A stretch of 64,000 bases of DNA from Pontivivens marinum. Lineage in GTDB: Bacteria; Pseudomonadota; Alphaproteobacteria; Rhodobacterales; Rhodobacteraceae. A program made the translations under genes and the position numbers. The notes beneath the pieces were generated by a model that did not search any database, was not told where the DNA came from, and worked only from the letters and a program-made list of their open reading frames with translations. The stretch lies in contig NZ_OCTN01000005.1 in NCBI RefSeq assembly GCF_900231835.1, positions 124,001-188,000 on the forward strand, read 5' to 3'. This document shows, in pieces, positions 17,637-27,571 of this stretch (positions within the stretch are counted from its first letter, which is position 1; every line of letters begins with the position of its first letter).

Positions 17637-18776
17637 ATGCTGATCCTTGTGCTGTCGCTTGGCAACTTCGTCATTGGGATGGGCGTCTTTGTTGCCATCG
17701 GCCTGATCTTACCGATTCAGGAAACCTTTGGACTGACCGAATCTCAATCGGGATTTATCCTGACCATTTACGCCATCACCTATGCGATCAGTTCTCCGTT
17801 GCTGATAGCCGTCACAGGCGCGCAATCGCGCAAACGGGTGATGTTGTTCGGGCTGGGGGTGTTTGCGCTATCGGCGATTATGATCGCATTCGCGCAATCG
17901 GCGGCGATTCTCTTTCTGGCACGGGCGCTCTCTGCGCTGGGGGCGGGCCTCGTCACACCGGTCACCGCCAGCGTCGCCGCGTCGATCACAGCCCCCGAGC
18001 GGCAGGGCAAGGCACTTGCAACGGTTTTCGCCGGTTTAACCTTTGCCCAAGTGCTCGGCGTGCCAGCGGGAACATGGATCGGCTACACCTTTGGCTGGCA
18101 AACCGCGTTCTGGCTGGTTGCCGGACTGGGGCTGCTCTGTATGGGTGGCATCGCCCGCTATGTGCCGCGCGATCTGCCATTTCAGGTCACAAACCTGCAC
18201 AGCCTGCGCGACGCGCTGCGAAACTGGCGGGGATTGCTGATCATCGGCTTCACCACCAGCTTTCTGGGCGCGATCTACGTGGTTTTCACGAACCTGCCCC
18301 CCTTGGTCGAGCAAACGATGGGCTATGGGCGCGACGGCATCACCGCCCTGCTGATCCTGTTCGGCGTGGGTGCGGTGCTGGGCAACTATCTGGGCGGATG
18401 GATGGCGGACAGGATCGGCCCGCTGAAAACGCTGAAAATGCTGTGCATCGCGCAAGTCATCCTGATGCCCGCCTATAGCCTGCTGCCCATGTCCGACTGG
18501 ATGCTGGCCGTCCTGATGATCCTTTGGGCCGTGTTCGGATGGTCCTTTATGGCGGGACAGCAGGTGAGGGTCGTGCGCATGTCGGGCAACCGGCCTGCGG
18601 TCAGTCTGGCCCTGAACGCGGCGGCGGTGTATCTAGGGGCCACGATAGGCTCCAGCATCGGCGCAGCGACGATCTCAACGCTTAGCGTGAATGCGCTGGG
18701 GGTGGTGGGGTCCGCGACCGCGCTGCTCGCACTGGGCCACCTGCTACTGTCCGAGAGGGTCGTCCGCAATGGTTGA
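17637..18776 (+). CDS. MFS transporter (AraJ-like drug/sugar efflux type)
   Basis: A 379-residue major facilitator with about 12 membrane helices and short loops. The stretch VTGAQSRKRVM after the second helix matches the family motif A region of AraJ-type exporters, and ALGAGLVTPVTASVAA resembles the helix 4-5 region. The start at 17637 follows TGCAGGA. Its last eight bases overlap the MATE gene, suggesting a two-exporter operon. Substrates cannot be told from the sequence; sugar, drug or metabolite efflux are all possible. Confidence 0.86.
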   Translation: MLILVLSLGNFVIGMGVFVAIGLILPIQETFGLTESQSGFILTIYAITYAISSPLLIAVTGAQSRKRVMLFGLGVFALSAIMIAFAQSAAILFLARALSALGAGLVTPVTASVAASITAPERQGKALATVFAGLTFAQVLGVPAGTWIGYTFGWQTAFWLVAGLGLLCMGGIARYVPRDLPFQVTNLHSLRDALRNWRGLLIIGFTTSFLGAIYVVFTNLPPLVEQTMGYGRDGITALLILFGVGAVLGNYLGGWMADRIGPLKTLKMLCIAQVILMPAYSLLPMSDWMLAVLMILWAVFGWSFMAGQQVRVVRMSGNRPAVSLALNAAAVYLGATIGSSIGAATISTLSVNALGVVGSATALLALGHLLLSERVVRNG

Positions 18777-20160
18777 GAAGGCTAAGTTCCTGCACGGGCC
18801 CCTGATGGGCCACGTTGCGGTGATGTCGTTCACGGCCTCGCTGGGGTTGATGGCGGTGTTTCTGGTCGATTTCGCGGATATGCTGTTTATCTCGATGCTG
18901 GGCAATGCGGCGCTGGCGGCGGCGATCGGCTATGCCGGTGCGATCCTGTTTTTCACCACGTCGATTTCCATCGCCTTTGCCATTGCGACCGCCGCGCTTA
19001 GCGCCCGCGCGATTGGACAGGGCGATAACGACCGCGCGCGCCACGTGGCCAGCCACGCCATCACCTTTGGCATCGGGATCGCGATAGTAATCGCCAGCGT
19101 GGTCTGGCTGAACCTGCACAGCCTGGTCGCGCTGATCGGCGCGCAGGGTGAGGTGGCAGATCTGGCCGTCGGCTATCTGCGCATCATCGTGCCATCGCTG
19201 CCGGTCATTGTGATCGCGATGTCTGCGGGGGCCTTTCTGCGGGCCCATGGCGCTGCACGCGCGGCGATGTGGTCCACCATTGGCGGGGCGGTTGTGAATG
19301 CCGTGCTGGACCCGATCCTGATCTTTGGCTTCGATATGGAGCTACAGGGCGCAGCCATCGCCTCAGTCATCTCTCGCATGGCAATGGCATGGTTTGCGCT
19401 GCGGCCGATCTGGCGGGACTATGGCGGACTGCCGCTGCCGCGTATCTCGGAGCTGGTGGCGGATATCCGCCCCGTTGCCGCGCTGGCCATTCCCGCAATG
19501 ATGACCAATGTGGCAACGCCCGTGGGCCAAGCATGGGTGACACGCTCCATGGCCCAATTTGGTGAGGACGCCGTGGCCGGCATGGCGATCATCAGCCGCA
19601 TCGCGCCCGTTGCCTTTGCCGTGATCTTTGCCCTATCCGGCGCGATTGGCCCGATCATCGGTCAGAATGCAGGCGCGAACCAGCCGGAGCGCGTGCGCCG
19701 CGCCTTTACCGACGGACTGCTCTTTGTCGTGGGCTATATCGTGGTCGCAGCCACGCTGCTGTACCTGCTGCGCGCCCCCATCGCCGGTGTGTTCGAGGCG
19801 CAGGGCATCACCCGCAGCCTGATCTACCTGTTCTGCGGGCCGATTGCGCTGCTCTGGGGCTTTAACGGCGCGATCTTTGTGGGCAATGCCGTGTTCAACA
19901 ATCTGGGGCACCCGCTATGGTCCGCCTGTGTGAACTGGGGGCGCAATACGCTGGGCACGATCCCGTTCGTGGCACTGGGCGCCATGTGGTACGGGGCCAG
20001 CGGCGTGTTGATCGGTCAGGCTGTTGGGGGAGTGGTTTTTGGCATTCTCAGCATCTGGCTAGGCTATCGCCTAACCTCGCACCAACTGCCACCATTGGGT
20101 GATCGCACATTGCCGCCGATGCAAATCCGGCTAATGCAGTTGATGGGCCGCAATCGTTAG
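18769..20160 (+). CDS. MATE-family efflux transporter
   Basis: A 463-residue multidrug and toxin extrusion (MatE) transporter with twelve membrane helices and the two-fold repeat of the family. Recognisable pieces are MAVFLVDFADMLFISMLGN near the N-terminus and the second-half start MMTNVATPVGQAWVTRSM. The ATG at 18769 is chosen since it begins just before the MFS stop and gives the normal N-terminus; a longer in-frame extension only reads the MFS gene in another frame. It probably exports cationic compounds by Na+ or H+ antiport. Confidence 0.92.
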   Translation: MVEKAKFLHGPLMGHVAVMSFTASLGLMAVFLVDFADMLFISMLGNAALAAAIGYAGAILFFTTSISIAFAIATAALSARAIGQGDNDRARHVASHAITFGIGIAIVIASVVWLNLHSLVALIGAQGEVADLAVGYLRIIVPSLPVIVIAMSAGAFLRAHGAARAAMWSTIGGAVVNAVLDPILIFGFDMELQGAAIASVISRMAMAWFALRPIWRDYGGLPLPRISELVADIRPVAALAIPAMMTNVATPVGQAWVTRSMAQFGEDAVAGMAIISRIAPVAFAVIFALSGAIGPIIGQNAGANQPERVRRAFTDGLLFVVGYIVVAATLLYLLRAPIAGVFEAQGITRSLIYLFCGPIALLWGFNGAIFVGNAVFNNLGHPLWSACVNWGRNTLGTIPFVALGAMWYGASGVLIGQAVGGVVFGILSIWLGYRLTSHQLPPLGDRTLPPMQIRLMQLMGRNR

Positions 20161-20181
20161 GCGGCCCACCAACGGGTAAAA

Positions 20182-21279
20182 TCAGGTGTTGAACAGGAAG
20201 TGCAGCACGTCGCCATCCGCGACGGTATAGGCCTTACCCTCAGCGCGCATCTTGCCCGCCTCCTTGGCCTTTTGCTCACCGCCCAGCGCGACAAAATCGG
20301 CATAGGCGATGGTCTCGGCGCGGATAAAGCCACGCTCGAAATCACCATGGATCACACCGGCGGCCTGTGGCGCCTTGGTTCCCTCATGGATAGTCCATGC
20401 GCGAGCTTCCTTTGGACCGATGGTGAAATAGGTCTGTAGGTTCAGCAGAGTATAACCCGCGCGGATCAGGCGATCCAAACCGGCTTCCTCCAGCCCCATA
20501 TCGCCGAGGAATTCATCGCGCTCCGCATCGTCGAGCTGCGAGATTTCTTCCTCAATCGCGGCGGAGATAACGACCGAAACCGCACCCTGTGCAGCAGCCA
20601 TTTCAGCAACACGGGCGGATTGGGAATTCCCCTCAGCCGCGCAGCTTTCCTCGACGTTGCAAACATACAACACGGGCTTCGCGCTCAACAATTGCAGCAT
20701 TTTCCAGGATTTCTGCTCATCCTCGTCCACCTCAACGGTGCGGGCGGGGCGGCCATCCTCGATTGCGGCTTTGGCCTTTTGCAGCAGGGCTTCCTGCTCC
20801 TTGGCATCCTTGTCGCCGCCCTTGATCTTGCGCTGAAGGTTGGTCAGGCGCTTTTCGATACTGTCCAGATCGGCCAGCATCAGCTCCATCTCGATCACCT
20901 CCGCATCGGCAACGGGGTCAACGCGCCCGTCAACATGGGTGATGTCGTCATCCTCGAAACAGCGCAGCACATGGGCGATTGCGTCTGTCTCACGAATATT
21001 GGCCAGGAACTGGTTGCCCAGCCCCTCACCCTTGCTGGCACCCTTCACCAGACCGGCAATATCGACGAAGGTCAGGCGCGCGGGAATGATGCTCTTGGAC
21101 TGTGCGATAGCGGCCAGTTCATGCAGGCGCGTATCGGGAACCGAGACCTCACCGACATTCGGCTCGATCGTACAGAACGGAAAATTGGCAGCCTGCGCAG
21201 CCGCCGTGCGCGTTAGCGCGTTGAAAAGCGTCGATTTGCCTACATTGGGCAGGCCCACGATACCGCATTTGAAACCCAT
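20182..21279 (-). CDS. ychF: Ribosome-binding ATPase YchF
   Basis: A 365-residue universally conserved Obg-family P-loop protein. The P-loop is [11 protein letters not shown] (residues 8-18), followed by [11 protein letters not shown] and [18 protein letters not shown]. The fourth nucleotide motif reads CNVEE instead of NKxD, the known reason why YchF prefers ATP to GTP. A TGS domain occupies the C-terminus ([18 protein letters not shown]). It is convergent with the MATE gene at a distance of 21 bases and divergent from the aminotransferase. Confidence 0.96.
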   Translation of the reverse strand: MGFKCGIVGLPNVGKSTLFNALTRTAAAQAANFPFCTIEPNVGEVSVPDTRLHELAAIAQSKSIIPARLTFVDIAGLVKGASKGEGLGNQFLANIRETDAIAHVLRCFEDDDITHVDGRVDPVADAEVIEMELMLADLDSIEKRLTNLQRKIKGGDKDAKEQEALLQKAKAAIEDGRPARTVEVDEDEQKSWKMLQLLSAKPVLYVCNVEESCAAEGNSQSARVAEMAAAQGAVSVVISAAIEEEISQLDDAERDEFLGDMGLEEAGLDRLIRAGYTLLNLQTYFTIGPKEARAWTIHEGTKAPQAAGVIHGDFERGFIRAETIAYADFVALGGEQKAKEAGKMRAEGKAYTVADGDVLHFLFNT

Positions 21280-21509
21280 GATCCTGCTCCTTGACCCAGA
21301 ATGACCGGCTTCACTAAGGCCGCGAAGCGCCTCCGGTCAAGTGCGCCGCTCACTTGCATACATATATGGGGCAAATAACCCTGCGAACGGGGCGATTTCC
21401 GGTCAGATGAGGCTAGCGAAAATAACGACCGCACAACCCGCCCGACGCTGCTTATTCCCTTCCCTTCGCCGCGCCGCCGCGCCACTCTCACCGCAAAGGA
21501 GAGACTCAC

Positions 21510-22901
21510 ATGGCACCGAAGGATAACCACCCCCCCACCGCGGAAATGCAGGCGCTGGACGCCGCGCATCACATCCACCCGTTTTCGGATACCGCGCAAA
21601 TGCGCAGCCGTGGCGCGCGTGTGATTACGCAGGCGGACGGGTGCTGGCTGACCGATAGTGAGGGAAAGCGTATTCTGGACGGCATGGCCGGTCTGTGGTG
21701 CGTGAATATCGGCTATGGTCGGCATGAATTGGCTGAGGTTGCAGCACGTCAGATGCAGCAGCTTCCCTATTACAACACCTTCTTCATGACGACACATCCG
21801 CCCGCAGTGGCCCTGTCCGCGAAGCTGGCCGAAATCGCGCCGGGCGATATGAACCGCGTGTTTTATGCCGGCTCGGGGTCCGAGGCGAACGACACCAATA
21901 TCCGCCTTGCCCGCCATTACTGGCACCTGATGGGCAAACCGACCAAGCGCACGATTATCTCGCGCAAGAACGGCTATCACGGCTCCACCATGGGCTCTGC
22001 CAGTTTGGGCGGGATGTCGGGAATGCACGCACAGGGCGGCATGCCGATCCCTGACATTGTGCATATCGATCAGCCCTATTGGTGGGCCGAGGGGGGCGAT
22101 CACTCGCCCGAGGAATTTGGCCGCATCCGCGCCGCACAACTGGACCAGATGATTGATGAGCTGGGGCAGGACAATGTCGCCGCCTTCATCGCGGAGCCCG
22201 TACAGGGCGCCGGCGGCGTTATCATTCCCCCCGAAACCTACTGGCCCGAAATTTCGCGCATCTGCAAGGAACGCGACATCCTGCTGATCGCGGATGAGGT
22301 CATCTGCGGCTTTGGTCGGACCGGCAACTGGTTCGGTTCGCAAACCTATAATATCGACCCTGACATCATGACCATCGCCAAGGGGCTTTCTTCCGGCTAC
22401 CAGCCCATCGGCGGCTCGATCATTCGCGAAAGCGTGGCACAGGTGATCGAGGATGGCGGCGACTTTAACCACGGCTATACCTATTCCTCGCACCCCGTTG
22501 CAGCGGCAGTAGCACTGGAGAATATCCGGATTCTTGAGGAAGAAGGCATCGTCACCCGCGTTGCCGAACATACCGGTCCGTATTTGCAGAAAAAATGGGC
22601 CAGCCTTGCAGATCACCCGATGGTGGGTGAGGCCCGAATGGTCGGCATGATGGGCGCGCTGGAACTCACGCCAGATGCCTCGGCCCGCGCTGGTTTCGCG
22701 AATGAGGGCACGGTCGGCCTAATGACCCGCGAACGGTGCTTTGCCAACGGTCTGGTAATGCGCCATGTGGGGGACAAGATGATCCTGTCGCCGCCGCTGA
22801 CCATCTCGGATTCCGAGATCGACACCTTGGTCGAGCTGGCATGGAAAAGCCTGGATGAGGGCATGGCCGTCGCCAAGGCCGAGGGGGCGTTCACCGCGTG
22901 A
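21510..22901 (+). CDS. Class III omega-aminotransferase (polyamine/pyruvate type)
   Basis: A 463-residue PLP-dependent transaminase of fold type I, class III. The PLP lysine is K291 in TIAKGLSSGYQPIGG, with the upstream DEVICGFGRTG motif and the cofactor phosphate site GSGSEANDTN. The sequence resembles the SpuC/putrescine-pyruvate and beta-alanine-pyruvate groups. The start follows AAAGGAGAG. Its stop overlaps the FAD oxidoreductase start (GTGA), and together with that enzyme and the aldehyde dehydrogenase downstream it would convert amines to aldehydes and acids. Exact amine specificity is uncertain. Confidence 0.9.
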   Translation: MAPKDNHPPTAEMQALDAAHHIHPFSDTAQMRSRGARVITQADGCWLTDSEGKRILDGMAGLWCVNIGYGRHELAEVAARQMQQLPYYNTFFMTTHPPAVALSAKLAEIAPGDMNRVFYAGSGSEANDTNIRLARHYWHLMGKPTKRTIISRKNGYHGSTMGSASLGGMSGMHAQGGMPIPDIVHIDQPYWWAEGGDHSPEEFGRIRAAQLDQMIDELGQDNVAAFIAEPVQGAGGVIIPPETYWPEISRICKERDILLIADEVICGFGRTGNWFGSQTYNIDPDIMTIAKGLSSGYQPIGGSIIRESVAQVIEDGGDFNHGYTYSSHPVAAAVALENIRILEEEGIVTRVAEHTGPYLQKKWASLADHPMVGEARMVGMMGALELTPDASARAGFANEGTVGLMTRERCFANGLVMRHVGDKMILSPPLTISDSEIDTLVELAWKSLDEGMAVAKAEGAFTA

Positions 22902-24187
22902 ACCTGCTCTACGCCAACGACACACAGGGAACATATCCGCCCAGCTGGTATGCGGAAACAGCGATCCCGCACCCTGTCTCCGCGCCGCTGGATGGCGATA
23001 TCACCACCGATATCGCCATTGTCGGCGCGGGCTATACCGGCCTCAGCGCGGCGCTGCATCTGGCACAGGCGGGGCGGCGCGTTGTTCTGGTCGATGCGCA
23101 CCGCGTCGGCTGGGGCGCGTCAGGGCGCAATGGCGGACAGGTCGGGTCCGGCCAACGGATCGATCAGCCCGATCTGGAACAAAGCCTCGGCATGCAGGCC
23201 GCCCGCGACCTGTGGAATATCGGGCAGGATGCCAAATCGCTGGTCAAATCCCTGATCGCCAAGCACGCCATCCCCTGTGACCTGACACCGGGCGTGCTGC
23301 ATACAGATCACCGCCAACGCTATGCCGCCGACAGCCGCGCCTATGTGGAGCATATGAACCGGCACTACGATTACCCCGTGGAATACCTGAACGCACAGCA
23401 GGTGGGTGAGCGTTTGGGCACCAGCGCCTATTTCTCAGGCTCCTATGACCCTGACGCGGCGCACCTGCACCCGCTGAACTATGCGCTCGGTCTGGCCGCT
23501 GCCGCGCGTAATGCGGGCGTCACGATATATGAGAACACCGCCGTCACCGCCCGCGACGGGCGTGTGCTGACCACGGCCACGGGAACCATCACCGCCGATC
23601 ATGTGGTGCTGGCCTGTAACGGTTATCTGGGGCCGCTGGACGCGCAGGTGGCGCGCCATGTCATGCCGATCAACAATTTCATCGTGGCGACGGAACCGCT
23701 GGGCGAAAAACTGGCGCGCGAACTGATCCGCGATAATGTCGCCGTGGCCGATAGCCGCTTTGTGGTGAACTACTACCGCCTCAGCCGCGATCACCGGCTG
23801 CTCTTTGGCGGGGGCGAGAGCTACTCCTACCGCTTCCCCAGGGATCTGGCGGCCAAGGCGCGTAAGCCGATGCTAGAGATTTACCCGCAGCTGGCCGATG
23901 CAAAAATCACCCATGCTTGGGGCGGAACGCTGGCGATCACCATGTCGCGGATGCCCTATCTGCGACGGTTGCAGGATGGGGTGCTGTCGGCGTCCGGCTA
24001 TTCCGGTCACGGGGTCGCGCTGGCCACGCTGTCCGGCGCGCTGATGGCCGAGTCGATTACCGGCAACAGCCCGCGGTTCGACACGATGGCGCGCCTTGCC
24101 CACCGCGCCTTTCCCGGCCCTCCCCGTTGGCGCACACCGCTGCTGGCCCTCGCGATGAGCTGGTACGCCCTGCGCGATCGCCTTTAA
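22898..24187 (+). CDS. FAD-dependent amine oxidase, PuuB-like
   Basis: A 429-residue DAO-family flavoprotein that starts with GTG. The dinucleotide-binding motif is IVGAGYTGLSAALHL (residues 41-55), followed by VGWGASGRNGGQVGSG, the flavin-contact segment typical of gamma-glutamylputrescine oxidases. C-terminal motifs HAWGGTLAITMSRMPY and SGYSGHGVAL also fit PuuB/OrdL proteins. The GTGA overlap with the aminotransferase means tight coupling. No gamma-glutamylputrescine synthetase is in the window, so direct oxidation of another amino acid or amine remains possible. Confidence 0.88.
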   Translation: MNLLYANDTQGTYPPSWYAETAIPHPVSAPLDGDITTDIAIVGAGYTGLSAALHLAQAGRRVVLVDAHRVGWGASGRNGGQVGSGQRIDQPDLEQSLGMQAARDLWNIGQDAKSLVKSLIAKHAIPCDLTPGVLHTDHRQRYAADSRAYVEHMNRHYDYPVEYLNAQQVGERLGTSAYFSGSYDPDAAHLHPLNYALGLAAAARNAGVTIYENTAVTARDGRVLTTATGTITADHVVLACNGYLGPLDAQVARHVMPINNFIVATEPLGEKLARELIRDNVAVADSRFVVNYYRLSRDHRLLFGGGESYSYRFPRDLAAKARKPMLEIYPQLADAKITHAWGGTLAITMSRMPYLRRLQDGVLSASGYSGHGVALATLSGALMAESITGNSPRFDTMARLAHRAFPGPPRWRTPLLALAMSWYALRDRL

Positions 24188-24194
24188 CTCTTTT

Positions 24195-24229
24195 CGGCTG
24201 CTGGCTTTCTGCCAGCCACATAGCAGCCG
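24195..24229 (+). terminator. Hairpin between amine oxidase and aldehyde dehydrogenase
   Basis: CGGCTGCT (24195-24202) can pair with AGCAGCCG (24222-24229); a shorter inner alternative is GCTGGC-TTTCT-GCCAGC (24200-24216). There is no T run afterwards. It could act as a terminator, attenuator or transcript stabiliser in this 145-base gap. Confidence 0.4.
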
Positions 24230-24332
24230 GAAAGCAGCCACAGCGCAGCCTGCCGAAATATAGGTTAACGCAACCGCGCTTGACCTTTCGTCAGGCGCAC
24301 GTTTGGGTTGCGCCAAAATTGGAGTGAACGAC

Positions 24333-25760
24333 ATGAATTTTGATCAGCGCGGCGTTTTTATTGCAGGTCAGTGGCACCCGGTCGCCAGCCACCTCCCCCT
24401 CGAAAATCCCTCAACCGGTGAGCAAATCGGAGAGATCGCACGCGGCGACGCCGATCACATCGAACAGGCTGTAATTTCAGCGAAAAAAGCACTCTCTGGC
24501 GATTGGGGCCGCGCAACAGCCGCCGAGCGGGGCCGGTTGTTGAGCAAGATCGGCCGCATGGTTCTGGAACGCGCAGATGATCTGGCGGAGCTAGAGGCGC
24601 AGGACGTCGGAAAACCGCTGGGACAGGCCCGCGCCGATGCTGTCGCACTGGCCCGCTATCTGGAATTCTATGGCGGCGCTGCGGATAAATTACATGGCAC
24701 AACAATACCTTACCTAGATGGCTATACCGTCTACACCCTGCGCGAACCCCATGGCATTACCGGTCATATCGTGCCTTGGAACTACCCGATGCAAATCATC
24801 GGCCGGTCGGTCGGCGCGGCCCTGGCAACGGGCAATGCGTGCATCCTGAAACCAGCCGAGCAAGCCTGCCTGACCGCCCTCGCCTTTGCCGCCATCGCGC
24901 ATGAGGCGGGCCTGCCCGAGGGGGCGCTCAGCGTGGTTCCCGGATTGGGTGCCGAGGCCGGTAGTGCGTTGACCGCGCACAAGGAAATCAACCATATCAG
25001 CTTCACCGGATCGGTCGGCGTGGGCCGTATGGTGCAGCGTGCAGCCTCGGAAAACATCGTACCGGTCACATTGGAATTGGGCGGGAAATCCCCGCAACTC
25101 GTCTTTGCCGATGCCGATCTGGACGACGCCCTGCCCTTCCTCGTGAATGCGGGTATTCAGAACGCCGGCCAAACCTGCTCCGCCTCGTCCCGTATCCTTG
25201 TAGAACGCTCGCGTTATCAGGAGGTTGTGGACAAAATGGCCCAGCGTTACAGCGCCCTGCGCGTCGGCGCGGCCAAGGATAATCTGGAGATCGGCCCCCT
25301 GATTTCCGCCCGTCAGAAGGCAACGGTCGAGGGCTTCCTGAAACTGGGCGGCGACATTGCCGGTCAGGGTCGTATCGTGGATGATGCGCCACAGGGTGGC
25401 CACTATGTCGCGCCGACTTTGCTAACCGGATTGGCGCCGGATCACCCCCTTGCGCGGGATGAAATTTTCGGTCCTGTTCAGGTGGTTATCCCCTTTGATA
25501 GCGAGGAGCACGCCGTCAAGATCGCCAATGGTACCGATTACGGTCTGGTCGCCAGCATCTGGTCCGATAGTGGTGCACGGCAGATGCGCCTAGCCAAGAA
25601 ACTACGCGCGGGTCAGGTTTTCCTGAACAATTACGGCGCTGGCGGCGGTGTTGAACTGCCCTTTGGCGGCAGCGGATTGTCGGGGCATGGTCGTGAAAAG
25701 GGGTTCGAGGCGCTTTACGGCTTCACCACCCTGAAAACCGTCGCTGCACGCCACGGCTAA
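24333..25760 (+). CDS. NAD(P)-dependent aldehyde dehydrogenase
   Basis: A 475-residue ALDH-superfamily enzyme that oxidises an aldehyde to its acid. The catalytic residues are C282 in NAGQTCSASSR and E248 in LELGGKSPQL; the cofactor loop FTGSVGVGR precedes them. The start at 24333 has GGAG at the right distance. The sequence is closest by eye to the betaine aldehyde/aminobutyraldehyde group, which fits the amine-oxidising neighbours upstream and the SDR downstream (29 bases away). Confidence 0.92.
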   Translation: MNFDQRGVFIAGQWHPVASHLPLENPSTGEQIGEIARGDADHIEQAVISAKKALSGDWGRATAAERGRLLSKIGRMVLERADDLAELEAQDVGKPLGQARADAVALARYLEFYGGAADKLHGTTIPYLDGYTVYTLREPHGITGHIVPWNYPMQIIGRSVGAALATGNACILKPAEQACLTALAFAAIAHEAGLPEGALSVVPGLGAEAGSALTAHKEINHISFTGSVGVGRMVQRAASENIVPVTLELGGKSPQLVFADADLDDALPFLVNAGIQNAGQTCSASSRILVERSRYQEVVDKMAQRYSALRVGAAKDNLEIGPLISARQKATVEGFLKLGGDIAGQGRIVDDAPQGGHYVAPTLLTGLAPDHPLARDEIFGPVQVVIPFDSEEHAVKIANGTDYGLVASIWSDSGARQMRLAKKLRAGQVFLNNYGAGGGVELPFGGSGLSGHGREKGFEALYGFTTLKTVAARHG

Positions 25761-25789
25761 ACCAACACCATTTTAGGGAGGATAATTCC

Positions 25790-26530
25790 ATGCGATTAAA
25801 AGATAAAACAGCCATCGTCACCGGCGGCGCGTCAGGTTTTGGCGCAGGCATCGCCCGCAAATTCATTGCCGAGGGCGCACGCGTCATCATCGCGGATCTA
25901 AACGGCGAGGCCGCCACCGCAATGGCCGCTGAATTGGGCTGCGATGCGGTGCAGGTGGACGTTGGCGATAGCGACAGCGTCACGAACTTGGCCGCGCAGG
26001 CACAGGCGATTTTCGGCACACCCGATATCGTGGTGAACAATGCCGGCGTCACCCATTTGCCCAAGCCGATGGAGACAGTGACCGAGGAGGAATTCGACCG
26101 TGTTTTCCGCGTGAATTCCAAATCTATCTACCTGATGGCAAAGGCTTTTGTACCGGGCATGAAGGAACGCAAATCCGGCTCCTTCGTCAATGTCGCCTCG
26201 ACTGCGGGGGTTAGCCCGCGTCCTAATTTGAACTGGTACAACTCGTCCAAAGGCTGGGTGATTACAGCGACCAAGGCGATGGCGGTGGAGCTTGCGCCCT
26301 TTGGCATTCGCGTCAACGCGCTGAACCCTGTGGCGGGTGAAACGCCTCTGCTCAAAAGTTTTATGGGTGAGGACACGCCGGAAATTCGGGCGAAGTTCAT
26401 CTCCACCATTCCGCTGGGCCGTTTTTCCACAGCCGAGGATATGGGCAACGCGGCATGCTTCTTTGCGTCCGAGGAGGCCAGCATGGTCACCGGCGTCGCA
26501 ATGGAAGTCGATGGCGGGCGCTGCATCTGA
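25790..26530 (+). CDS. Short-chain dehydrogenase/reductase
   Basis: A 246-residue classical SDR with the cofactor motif TGGASGFGAG (residues 11-20), the NNAGV motif in VVNNAGVTH, a catalytic Ser in NVASTAG and Y150-x3-K154 in LNWYNSSKGW. It ends GVAMEVDGGRCI as most FabG-like enzymes do. The start follows an excellent AGGGAGGATAATTCC leader. The substrate is probably a hydroxy or keto acid of the same catabolic block. Its stop overlaps the next gene (TGATG). Confidence 0.93.
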   Translation: MRLKDKTAIVTGGASGFGAGIARKFIAEGARVIIADLNGEAATAMAAELGCDAVQVDVGDSDSVTNLAAQAQAIFGTPDIVVNNAGVTHLPKPMETVTEEEFDRVFRVNSKSIYLMAKAFVPGMKERKSGSFVNVASTAGVSPRPNLNWYNSSKGWVITATKAMAVELAPFGIRVNALNPVAGETPLLKSFMGEDTPEIRAKFISTIPLGRFSTAEDMGNAACFFASEEASMVTGVAMEVDGGRCI

Positions 26531-27516
26531 TGTCTTACCTGCCCGGCCCCCGAAATTTGATCACTGATGTCAAAGGCCTGCGTGTTGGTAACGCGCAGGA
26601 TGACACCATCCGTTCCGGCAGCACGGTCCTTGTATCGGATGCCCCGTTCACCTGCGGTGTGCACGTTATGGGCGGCGCACCGGGTACGCGGGAAACGGAC
26701 CTGCTGGCACCGGATAAATCGGTGCTGGCGGTGGATGCGTTGGTGCTGTCCGGGGGCTCGGCATTCGGGCTGGATGCTGGCGCGGCGGTAATGGATGCGC
26801 TGGCCGCAGATGGCCGCGGCTTTGCCGTTGGGCCGGCGCGGGTGCCGATTGTGCCCGCCGCCATTCTGTTCGATCTGGTCAATGGCGGGGACAAGGATTG
26901 GGGCATTAACCCCTATCGTGCCTTGGGCGATGCGGCCTACCGCGATGCGTCCGAAGATTTCGATCTGGGCACAGTGGGCGCAGGTGCTGGGGCGATTGCG
27001 GGCTTGCTCAAGGGCGGCTTGGGGTCTGCCTCACTAACACTGCCCAGTGGTCATACGGTTGGCGCGCTGGTTGCTGTGAATTCCCTCGGCAATGTGACCA
27101 GCGACGGGCGGCGGTTCTGGGCCGCTCCGTTCGAGGTTGAGGACGAGTTTGGAGGCTTGGGTGCGGGCATGCCGCCATCTCTCGCCGATACGTTCCGTAC
27201 CAAGCGTGAACTGTTCGAGCGCGGAAACACCACAATCGCTATCGTTGCCACCGACGCGGTTCTGGACAAGGCAGGCTGTACCCGCATGGCCACTACCGCC
27301 CATGACGGCATGGCGCGTGCGATTGTTCCGGCCCATACGCCCATGGATGGCGATCTGGTTTTCGCTGCCGCAACCGGTGCGAAGGACGGGGCCGATCCGC
27401 TGGCACTGGGGCATGCGGCGTCGATCTGTCTGGCCCGTGCGATTGCACGGGGCGTACATGCGGCGCGGGCACAGCAGGGTGATCTGGTTCCCGTCTGGTC
27501 ATCCCTGAACGCTTGA
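26530..27516 (+). CDS. P1-family self-cleaving hydrolase (NylC/DmpA type)
   Basis: A 328-residue N-terminal-nucleophile hydrolase of family S58. The autocatalytic site is recognisable as GN/TTIAIVATD, with predicted cleavage between N233 and T234, making T234 the nucleophile; nylon-oligomer hydrolase NylC has the same Asn/Thr junction, while DmpA has Gly/Ser. Relatives hydrolyse beta-aminoacyl or 6-aminohexanoate amides. The start overlaps the SDR stop (TGATG). Given the omega-amino acid type enzymes upstream, it may release beta- or omega-amino acids from small amides. Confidence 0.9.
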   Translation: MSYLPGPRNLITDVKGLRVGNAQDDTIRSGSTVLVSDAPFTCGVHVMGGAPGTRETDLLAPDKSVLAVDALVLSGGSAFGLDAGAAVMDALAADGRGFAVGPARVPIVPAAILFDLVNGGDKDWGINPYRALGDAAYRDASEDFDLGTVGAGAGAIAGLLKGGLGSASLTLPSGHTVGALVAVNSLGNVTSDGRRFWAAPFEVEDEFGGLGAGMPPSLADTFRTKRELFERGNTTIAIVATDAVLDKAGCTRMATTAHDGMARAIVPAHTPMDGDLVFAAATGAKDGADPLALGHAASICLARAIARGVHAARAQQGDLVPVWSSLNA

Positions 27517-27571
27517 CACAAATGCCTAGATAATGCCCCTGAACCCCGAAGTTACCTGTGAGGGGTTGGGC

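Noticed and set aside
21240-22616. A 458-codon minus-strand frame opposite the aminotransferase and ychF start
   Set aside because: It covers two confidently identified genes, has unusual composition (His/Arg/Gln-rich) and resembles no protein family; it is a GC-rich shadow frame.
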